From Hymenobacter sp. DG25A (GTDB lineage: Bacteria > Bacteroidota > Bacteroidia > Cytophagales > Hymenobacteraceae), in assembly GCF_001280305.1 (NCBI RefSeq), contig NZ_CP012623.1, positions 2,604,001 through 2,668,000 on the forward strand: a DNA stretch of 64,000 nucleotides, written 5' to 3'. Below are positions 25,641 through 32,258 of the stretch, piece after piece. The notes under the pieces are model-generated. The model saw nothing but the letters and a program-made list of their open reading frames with translations, made no database searches and was not told where the DNA came from. Position numbers and translations under genes: made by a program. Within the stretch, counting starts at the first letter, position 1, and each line of letters begins with the position of its first letter.

Positions 25641-27956
25641 ATGAAACGAACCTTCCGTACTGTCTTGCTGCTGGCGCTCAGCCTCCAGCTAAGTCCGCCG
25701 CTGCAGGCTCAGAAAACCACCCCTGTTACCACTACCGCCTCCGCTGACCCGAAGATGACCAAGTTCATCAACGACCTGATGCAGAAAATGACGCTGGAAG
25801 AGAAAATCGGCCAGCTGAACCTTATAACGGTAGGCTTTGACGTGACCGGACCCGTGGTAAGCAAGGACGTGGACGCCAACATCCGCAAGGGCAACGTGGG
25901 CTCGGTGCTGAATACTTTCACGCCCAAAGCGGCCCGCAAGCTGCAGGAAATGGCTGTGAAGGAGTCGCGCCTGCACATTCCCCTGATTTTTGGGTACGAT
26001 GTCATTCACGGGCACCGCACCATTTTCCCCATTGCCCTGGGTCTGGCTTCCAGTTGGGACCTGACGGCCATTGAGCGTAGCGCACGCATTGCCGCCGAAG
26101 AAGCTTCCGCCGACGGCATCAACTGGGTGTACTCGCCCATGGTGGATATTGCCCGCGACCCACGCTGGGGCCGCATCTCAGAAGGCTCGGGCGAAGACCC
26201 CTACCTGGGCTCCCAGATTGCCCGCGTAATGGTGCGCGGCTACCAGGGCGACGACCTGATGAAGAATAACACGGTGATGGCCTGCGTGAAGCACTTTGCG
26301 CTGTACGGCGCCGCCGAAGCCGGCCGCGACTACAACACCACCGATATGAGCATGGTGCGCATGTACAACGAGTACCTGCCGCCCTACAAAGCCGCCATCG
26401 ACGCTGGCGCCGGCTCCATGATGTCGTCGTTCAACGACATCAACGGCGTGCCCGCCACCGGCAACAAGTGGCTGATGACCGAGCTGCTGCGCAACCAGTG
26501 GGGCTTCACCGGCTTCGTGGCTACCGACTACACTGCCATCAATGAAATGACCGCCCACGGCATGGGCAACGATGCGCAGGTATCGGCGCTGGCCCTGAAC
26601 GCGGGGATTGATCAGGATATGGTAGGCGAGATTTTCCTTAAGAATCTGGCCCAAAACCTGAAGGATGGCACTGTGAAGCAGGAGCAGATTGACCTGGCCT
26701 GCCGCCGCATTCTGGAAGCCAAGTGGAAGCTGGGCCTTTTCCAGGACCCCTACCGCTACGCCAACGAGAAGCGCGCCAAGGCTACGCTCATGAAAAAGGA
26801 GTTTGTGACCGATGCCCGCGACATTGCCCGCAAGAGCATGGTGCTGCTCAAAAACAGCAATAACGCCCTGCCCCTCAAGAAAACCGGCACCATTGCCCTG
26901 ATTGGCCCGCTAGCCACCCGCCAGCGCGACATGATTGGCAGCTGGAGCGGTGCCGGCGACTGGAAACAGGCCGTATCACTGGAACAAGGCATCAAAAACG
27001 CCGTAGGCAGCTCCGTGAAAGTGGTAACCGCCCAGGGTGCCAACTTCACCGACGACCAGCAGATGATTGACCGTCTGAACGCCCACGGCGGCGAGCTGAA
27101 CGTAGACAAGCGTACCTCCGAAGCTATGATTCAGGAAGCCGTGCAGCTGGCTCAGGGGGCCGATGTAATTGTAGCCGCCGTAGGCGAAAGCCAGGGCATG
27201 ACCGGCGAAGCCGCCAGCCGCGCCGACATTGGCCTACCCGGCCAGCAGTTGGAGCTCCTGAAAGCCCTCAAGAAAACCGGCAAACCGCTGGTGATTGTGC
27301 TGATGAGCGGCCGCCCCATGACGCTGACCTGGGAAGATGAGAATGCTGATGCCATTCTGGAAACCTGGTTTGCAGGCACCCAGGCCGGCAACGCCATTGC
27401 CGATGTGCTGTTTGGCGCCTACAACCCCTCGGGCAAGCTCACGGCCACCTTCCCCCGCCACGTGGGCCAGGTACCCATCTACTACAACCACAAAAACACC
27501 GGCCGCCCCTACGTCGGCGACAAGCTGGACAAGTATAAGTCGCGGTACATGGATGTGCCCAACGACCCGCTGTATCCCTTCGGCTACGGCCTGAGCTACA
27601 CCACCTTTCAGTACGGCAAGCCCGAGCTGAGCACCACCACGCTTAGCCCCAGCGGCACGCTGGACGTGAAAGTAACCGTGCAGAACACCGGCAACTACGA
27701 TGGCGAGGAAGTGGCCCAGCTGTATATCCGGGATATGGTGGGCTCCATCTCCCGCCCCGTGAAAGAGCTGAAAGGCTTTCAGAAGGTGATGCTGAAGAAA
27801 GGCGAGAGCCGCACGCTCACCTTCCGCCTCACCCCGGAAGACCTCAAATTCTACAACGCCGACCTGAAATTTGCCGCCGAGCCCGGCGACTTCCAGGTGT
27901 TTGTAGGCGGCAACTCCCGCGACGTGCAAACCGCCGCGTTTAAGCTCACGGAGTAA
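25641..27956 (+). CDS. GH3 family beta-glucosidase (BglX-like)
   Basis: 771 residues with a signal peptide (LLLALSLQLSPPLQAQ), so periplasmic. The (beta/alpha)8 domain carries KHFALYGAAEAGRDY and the nucleophile D296 in VATDYTA. The (alpha/beta)6 domain follows (LIGPLA, VAAVGESQGMTGEAASRADIGLPGQQ), then a C-terminal fibronectin-like domain (VTVQNTGNYDGEEVAQLYI). The length is typical of BglX. In this locus it should split sophoro-oligosaccharides released by the GH144 enzyme to glucose. Some Bacteroides GH3 enzymes prefer beta-1,2 linkages, but specificity cannot be read from motifs. It lies 39 nt behind the GH43-like gene and ends the locus. Confidence 0.93.
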   Translation: MKRTFRTVLLLALSLQLSPPLQAQKTTPVTTTASADPKMTKFINDLMQKMTLEEKIGQLNLITVGFDVTGPVVSKDVDANIRKGNVGSVLNTFTPKAARKLQEMAVKESRLHIPLIFGYDVIHGHRTIFPIALGLASSWDLTAIERSARIAAEEASADGINWVYSPMVDIARDPRWGRISEGSGEDPYLGSQIARVMVRGYQGDDLMKNNTVMACVKHFALYGAAEAGRDYNTTDMSMVRMYNEYLPPYKAAIDAGAGSMMSSFNDINGVPATGNKWLMTELLRNQWGFTGFVATDYTAINEMTAHGMGNDAQVSALALNAGIDQDMVGEIFLKNLAQNLKDGTVKQEQIDLACRRILEAKWKLGLFQDPYRYANEKRAKATLMKKEFVTDARDIARKSMVLLKNSNNALPLKKTGTIALIGPLATRQRDMIGSWSGAGDWKQAVSLEQGIKNAVGSSVKVVTAQGANFTDDQQMIDRLNAHGGELNVDKRTSEAMIQEAVQLAQGADVIVAAVGESQGMTGEAASRADIGLPGQQLELLKALKKTGKPLVIVLMSGRPMTLTWEDENADAILETWFAGTQAGNAIADVLFGAYNPSGKLTATFPRHVGQVPIYYNHKNTGRPYVGDKLDKYKSRYMDVPNDPLYPFGYGLSYTTFQYGKPELSTTTLSPSGTLDVKVTVQNTGNYDGEEVAQLYIRDMVGSISRPVKELKGFQKVMLKKGESRTLTFRLTPEDLKFYNADLKFAAEPGDFQVFVGGNSRDVQTAAFKLTE

Positions 27957-27969
27957 GCCTAAAAGGCGG

Positions 27970-28003
27970 TACCGGCATCGGAAACCCAATTCCGGTGCCG
28001 GTA
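27970..28003 (+). terminator. Hairpin terminator at the end of the PUL
   Basis: TACCGGCATCGGAA pairs with TTCCGGTGCCGGTA, with one G-U pair. The T-run after it is weak (TTT). Confidence 0.5.
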
Positions 28004-28099
28004 TTTCCGGGTGCTGCCACAAGGTTAAAGCACATGGCCCCACCGGCCATAGCTGGTACTTTTCGAACGATTTCCGAAAACAACTGTTTATTTGCCACT

Positions 28100-28369
28100 A
28101 TGGCAGAAGTAACCAACCTCACATTTGCAGAAGCAACCCGCACCGAACCCATGGTGCAATATGCTTTCTGTATAGATGCATCCAACCGTCCCGCCAACCA
28201 CGTGGGCGACTGGCCTGAAGAAGGCAAACTCTACCCCGTACGCACCGTGCCCAGCAAAGTAGAGGGCATGGAGCTGGTCCACGTCCTCGGCTTCGAAGGC
28301 GAGGCCCCATACTACAACGCCTTCGGCCCCCACCGATTTGAGATGCTAACGGAAGTGTTTCTGAACTAA
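28100..28369 (+). CDS. Small hypothetical protein
   Basis: 89 residues from the ATG at 28100 (MAEVTNLTFAEATR). It is soluble with one cysteine, contains SKVEGMELVHVLGFEGEAPYYNAF, and has no signal or membrane segment. The composition looks like a genuine compact domain, with conserved-looking FDA/GFEGE turns. I do not recognise a family. It is flanked by terminators and therefore stands alone. GC content and codon use match the surrounding core genes. The frame extends upstream to 27995, but that part overlaps the PUL terminator. Confidence 0.6.
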   Translation: MAEVTNLTFAEATRTEPMVQYAFCIDASNRPANHVGDWPEEGKLYPVRTVPSKVEGMELVHVLGFEGEAPYYNAFGPHRFEMLTEVFLN

Positions 28370-28390
28370 AACCTTCTTTTAATTCAAGCA

Positions 28391-28436
28391 CTAATTAAAA
28401 AGCCCCGGCCTTAGTAGGCCGGGGCTTTTTAATTAG
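28391..28436. terminator. Bidirectional terminator between two small genes
   Basis: Perfect 20-bp arms (28391-28410 and 28417-28436) with a GC core AGCCCCGGCC and A/T-rich ends around a 6-nt loop. The stop codon of the minus-strand gene (28433-28435) lies inside the right arm. Confidence 0.9.
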
Positions 28437-28939
28437 TTCCCGTTTTTAAAGAAACGCTCTACATCATGCATATGATACATATCATGACGTATCAAATGCC
28501 TTAGCCTGTCCCTCATCTTTGTAATAATTTCAAAGTTAGCCTTCGCTGCCTGATGTCTTTCATCTGCTACGGAAAAATCAGATGTTAGAGTAGCGTTATA
28601 AATCTGTTGATTCAACGTACTCAATTGAGAGGACGCATTATGACTTAGCCATAAGTTGCTTTTGACAGCGTTAAATAACAGACTGTGAAAGACATCATAC
28701 TGCTCTTTCGTATGAAATACTACATGATATAATCTCTTGTCAGCTGAATTGGCTGTGCTGTACTGCAGTTCATTTACTACTGTTTCAAGTAATTGATAGG
28801 CTGCCAGTCGCTTCTCTATTACCTTCTTAAAATACTCCTTCTGATATTCTTTATCTTTTAAGAAGACAGAAACGAAGTAAGACACACCAGCTGATATAAC
28901 TCCTGATACTATAGGTATTAAGATTGAAGAATCAGGCAT
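28433..28939 (-). CDS. AT-rich hypothetical membrane protein
   Basis: 168 residues. One N-terminal membrane helix (LIPIVSGVISAGVSYFVSVFL) is followed by a cytoplasmic helical, Lys/Glu/His-rich domain (EYQKEYFKKVIEKRLAAYQLLETVV ... RDRLRHLIRHDMYHMHDVERFF). No known family is recognised. GC content is far below that of neighbouring genes, which suggests acquisition from another source. It has the same architecture as the AT-rich gene at 36727-37212 (one helix, then a charged helical domain), though sequence similarity is weak at best. It lies about 220 nt from the 3' end of ssrA, a common integration site, but no integrase remains. Confidence 0.65.
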   Translation of the reverse strand: MPDSSILIPIVSGVISAGVSYFVSVFLKDKEYQKEYFKKVIEKRLAAYQLLETVVNELQYSTANSADKRLYHVVFHTKEQYDVFHSLLFNAVKSNLWLSHNASSQLSTLNQQIYNATLTSDFSVADERHQAAKANFEIITKMRDRLRHLIRHDMYHMHDVERFFKNGN

Positions 28940-29120
28940 AAAGGTTAAATAAACTGATTACAGGTAAGCGTAAATATAGAGAGTTACACTTCCTGATCCA
29001 CTAGCACTTCTTTGAGCGGCTCCCCTACGCAATTACACTTAGTATAAAATCCACTACTTAGCTCCTACCTATTATGTAGCAGCAATCTTCATCTATTAGC
29101 AAAAGTATTGGCAATACAAC

Positions 29121-29156
29121 AAAAAAGCCCTCCCCGAAACCGGGGAGGGCTTTTTT
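29121..29156 (-). terminator. Terminator of ssrA
   Basis: AAAAAAGCCCTCCCC pairs with GGGGAGGGCTTTTTT immediately beyond the tmRNA 3' end. Confidence 0.9.
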
Positions 29157-29157
29157 G

Positions 29158-29525
29158 TGGAGCTGCAGGGATTCGAACCCTGGTCCAGACAAGGAAGGCG
29201 TCGAGCTTTCTACGTGTGTATCTATGCTTAAATTTTCGTGGGAACCCAGGCGCACATCAGGCCCTTGGTTTCCCCTTATCTGTTTGAGTTTCGCCCTGGC
29301 GTCACAGCGCCACCAGAACTATCCTAACTACTTACGACGCCCCGAACTCACCCGTGAGAAGGAAGACGGGTGCGGGACGATGACATTACTTAGTACCTAG
29401 ACTAAGCAGCCATGGCGTACGAATAGTCGCCAGTTATTGTTTGGACGGCTTTTTAGCGGGAGATTCATCCAACTCCCGACACGCTTACTCGCGACTTGCT
29501 CAAGCTGTCAATTCCAGTCAGCCCC
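29158..29525 (-). ncRNA. ssrA: Transfer-messenger RNA (tmRNA)
   Basis: About 368 nt on the minus strand. The 5' end GGGGCTGACTGGAATTGACA and the 3' end with its T-loop GGTTCGAATCCCTGCAGCTCC form the tRNA-Ala-like part; GGGGCTG pairs with CAGCTCC. CCA is not encoded, so it would be added after transcription. The open reading frame for the proteolysis tag (29402-29431) encodes GDYSYAMAA followed by TAG, which fits the Bacteroidota pattern GExxYAxAA. With SmpB it frees ribosomes stalled on broken mRNA. A terminator follows directly. Ends are placed from the acceptor-stem pairing. Confidence 0.95.
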
Positions 29526-29632
29526 AGAAAAGAAAGAACGATACCCGCCCCAAGAGGCGGGGTGCGAAGGTACGCACATCAGGCAATAAACGTTGCGGCG
29601 GGGTGAATTTGTTCCATTTAAAGTAGCCCACA

Positions 29633-29739
29633 CAGTAGCGCGAAGCGCCGGCTTCGCGTACGAGCACAGCGAGTTCTGACGTATGCGGACGCCGACTACT
29701 CGCGTTGCTCGTACGCGAAGCCGGCGCTTCGCGCTACTG
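29633..29739. repeat. Family B palindromic repeat, copy B2
   Basis: Perfect 34-bp inverted arms (29633-29666 and 29706-29739), beginning CAGTAGCGCGAAGCGCCGG. Compared with B1 the stem differs at GCGCC/GGCGC versus GCTCC/GGAGC, with both arms changed together. It lies between the ssrA 5' end and dnaX. Confidence 0.9.
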
Positions 29740-29785
29740 GTGGATGGCCCCCTTTTCTCCCCTTCCAAAGCCCGGGTTTTCGCGG

Positions 29786-29793
29786 TATCTTTG
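29786..29793 (+). promoter_or_regulatory. -7 box for dnaX
   Basis: TATCTTTG matches TAnnTTTG exactly and ends 11 nt before the dnaX ATG at 29805, predicting a leader of only a few nucleotides. Confidence 0.6.
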
Positions 29794-29804
29794 TGGCTAG
29801 TCGT

Positions 29805-31805
29805 ATGGAGAATTTCGTTGTATCTGCCCGCAAGTACCGCCCAGCCACGTTTCGCAGCGTGGTGGGTCAGCAGCACGTAACCACTACCCTGCAGAACGCC
29901 ATTCTGAGTAACCACCTGGCGCAGGCGTTCCTGTTTTGCGGACCGCGCGGCGTGGGTAAAACCACCTGTGCGCGCATTCTGGCCAAAACCATCAACTGCA
30001 CCAACCTCACTCAAGAGGCCGAGGCGTGCAACGAGTGCGAGTCGTGCCGGGCGTTCAATCAGAACGCTTCTTTCAACGTGCACGAGCTGGATGCTGCTTC
30101 CAACAACTCCGTGGAGGATATCCGCTCCCTGGTGGAGCAGGTGCGCTACGCCCCGCAGGCCGGCCGCTACAAAATTTATATCATCGACGAGGTGCACATG
30201 CTCTCCAACGCGGCCTTCAACGCCTTTCTGAAGACGCTGGAAGAGCCACCGAGCTACGCCATTTTCATTCTGGCTACCACTGAGCGCCACAAGATTATTC
30301 CTACCATTCTGTCGCGCTGCCAGATCTTCGACTTCAACCGCATTAAGGTGGATGATATGCGCAGCCACCTGCGCTATGTAGCTACCCAGGAGAAGGTACA
30401 AGCCGAAGACGACGCCCTGCATCTGCTGGCCCAAAAGGCTGACGGTGGCCTGCGCGACGCTCTGTCTATGTTCGACCAGATGGTGACCTTCTCAGGCCAC
30501 AATCTGACCTATAAAGACGTTATCCAGAACCTGCATATTCTGGATTATGAGTACTACTTCCGCTTAGTTGATGCGCTGCTGACGGAGAACCTCTCGGCTG
30601 CGCTGCTCTTGCTGGAAGAGGTGATGCAGAACGGTTTCGACCTGCACAACTTTGTGGTAGGTGCCGCCGAGCACCTACGGGGTTTGCTGGTGTGCAAAGA
30701 CCCCGTAACGGTGCAGCTGCTGGAAGTATCTGATGGCATTCGGGCGCGCTATGTGCAGCAGGCCCAGGCCGCGCCGCTGGCGTTTCTGCTCTCTGCCCTG
30801 AACCTGGTGAGCCTCTGCGACCGGGAATTCAAGCAGGCCAAAAACCAACGTCTGCACGTGGAGCTCACGCTCATGAAGCTGGCCTACCTCAACGGGGCCG
30901 TGCAGTTTGCCCGCGACCTGCAAGGTGGCTCGGTCGCCAGCCCGCAGCGCGCATCGTCAGATAACGGCGAGGCGAAAAAAAAAACTAGTGTAACGCCGGC
31001 TGCGGCTCCTGCTACCATCAGTAGCCCGCCTACTGCGCCCGTAGCGGCAGCCCCGCAACCTACCAGCACCCCACAACCCGCCGCGCCCATCAAGGCCATT
31101 CCAGCCGATCCGGAACCTCTAATTCCAGTGGACAGCGGCGTAGAAGAGCTGCACGAGACGCTTAGCATTGAGAACCCACCCGCGCCGGTGCCCACGCACC
31201 ATCAGGTGCTGGACAGCACGCCGCACGTGGAAACGGGCCGCCCCAGCGTGGCCGGCCACGAACCCGGCGACATACCGGTAGTAGCGGCGCCCATTCGGCC
31301 CATGCCTTCCCTCGCCAAAAGCGGGAGCATCTCCAAACTGCCCAGCCTGGCCGGCATAAAGGAGCAGGCGGCCCGGGAAAACACGGCCAGTCGTGCTACT
31401 GCTGTGGAGGAGGATGCGCCCACGATGTCCGGCGCGCTGCCCACTATTGATGATGCCCTATTGCAACAGACCTGGGCAGCGCTGAAGGACAGCTACAAAG
31501 CCACGAGCATGAGTGTGTACACCGTGCTGAACCGCCCCATACAAGCCGATGAAAAGCATGTCATCAAGCTCCTCGTTGATAACCCAGTGCAGGAAGACGT
31601 GTTCAACGAGTTTCGGGCCGAGCTGACAGGGGAACTGCGCCGCCGCACCGGCTATCCGCGCCTCACCTTGCAGGCCGAAATAGTAGAGCAGCAAAGCACC
31701 GGCCGCAAGCTCTATACCTCCGCCGATAAGTTTGAGTACCTGGCCGAGAGATTCCCCGCCCTGGTAGAAATGCGCCAGCGCCTGGGTCTGGATACAGATT
31801 TTTAG
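29805..31805 (+). CDS. dnaX: DNA polymerase III subunit gamma/tau
   Basis: 666 residues; the clamp-loader ATPase of the replicative polymerase. Walker A GPRGVGKT (46-53), the zinc module C65/C75/C78/C81, DE box IIDEVHML (128-129) and the SRC sensor are all present. Domains I-III end near residue 370, followed by a Pro/Ala-rich linker and a C-terminal tau-specific domain. A run of ten A (30975-30984, codons for three lysines after residue 390) lies at the start of the linker. A slip of one base either way gives an immediate stop, predicting a gamma-like product of 394-395 residues. The ATG at 29805 is chosen; an in-frame GTG at 29793 overlaps the -7 box. Confidence 0.96.
   Translation: MENFVVSARKYRPATFRSVVGQQHVTTTLQNAILSNHLAQAFLFCGPRGVGKTTCARILAKTINCTNLTQEAEACNECESCRAFNQNASFNVHELDAASNNSVEDIRSLVEQVRYAPQAGRYKIYIIDEVHMLSNAAFNAFLKTLEEPPSYAIFILATTERHKIIPTILSRCQIFDFNRIKVDDMRSHLRYVATQEKVQAEDDALHLLAQKADGGLRDALSMFDQMVTFSGHNLTYKDVIQNLHILDYEYYFRLVDALLTENLSAALLLLEEVMQNGFDLHNFVVGAAEHLRGLLVCKDPVTVQLLEVSDGIRARYVQQAQAAPLAFLLSALNLVSLCDREFKQAKNQRLHVELTLMKLAYLNGAVQFARDLQGGSVASPQRASSDNGEAKKKTSVTPAAAPATISSPPTAPVAAAPQPTSTPQPAAPIKAIPADPEPLIPVDSGVEELHETLSIENPPAPVPTHHQVLDSTPHVETGRPSVAGHEPGDIPVVAAPIRPMPSLAKSGSISKLPSLAGIKEQAARENTASRATAVEEDAPTMSGALPTIDDALLQQTWAALKDSYKATSMSVYTVLNRPIQADEKHVIKLLVDNPVQEDVFNEFRAELTGELRRRTGYPRLTLQAEIVEQQSTGRKLYTSADKFEYLAERFPALVEMRQRLGLDTDF
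30975..30984 (+). promoter_or_regulatory. Candidate slippage site (A10) in dnaX
   Basis: Ten consecutive A read as AAA AAA AAA ACT in frame. One extra A gives AAA AAA AAA AAC TAG; one fewer gives AAA AAA AAA CTA GTG TAA. Both alternative frames stop within three codons, at the border between the ATPase domains and the linker. Confidence 0.6.
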
Positions 31806-31853
31806 AGAATAGAATCTAAGAACCTGTTTTTAAGGAAATAAGCCAGAACGTAA

Positions 31854-32093
31854 TTCCCCTTCTTTTTTAAGGAGGGGTGGCCGCAGGCCGGGGTGGTAAA
31901 TGACGTTGTTTGGTTGTGCGAAGCCCGGACGATATAAATCAAGAGGTGGGCATGCTGACCGTAGTCGAAGCATCTCGCTCGATTCGTTGGATTTACTACA
32001 CTAGCAAGATGCTTCGACTACGGTCAGCATGACGGCTCAGGTAAACACCGATTAGTCAACCACCCCTAACCCCTCCTCATCTGAGGAGGGGAA
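31854..32093. repeat. Composite repeat: outer inverted repeat (family D) enclosing family A copy A3
   Basis: Outer imperfect arms at 31854-31897 (TTCCCCTTC...AGGAGGGG...GGGTGGT) and 32059-32093 (ACCACCCC...GAGGAGGGGAA). Each contains its own small hairpin. Inside is family A copy A3 at 31951-32031, whose stem is CTGACCGTAGTCGAAG with CTTCGACTACGGTCAG. It fills most of the 453-nt gap between dnaX and the M16 peptidase; nothing else is visible there except the promoter at 32213. Confidence 0.8.
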
Positions 32094-32212
32094 CTAGCTT
32101 TTAGCCGTAGCATACCATAACGAGGTATTAGGCACTCATCCCACTATTCTGGCTTTGTTCTTTTCTATCAAGCTAGAATCCAAATCGGCTTTTAATTCCA
32201 AGGCGGGCGGCC

Positions 32213-32220
32213 TATCTTTG
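32213..32220 (+). promoter_or_regulatory. -7 box for the M16 peptidase gene
   Basis: TATCTTTG, an exact TAnnTTTG match, 38 nt before the GTG start codon at 32259. Confidence 0.6.
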
Positions 32221-32258
32221 ATTTCTTGTTTCCTGCCTGAAATTCTGCGTTTGCTCTC

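Noticed and set aside
28433..29525. Genomic island integrated at ssrA
   Set aside because: The AT-rich gene is near the tmRNA 3' end, but no integrase or direct repeat of the ssrA 3' end was found.
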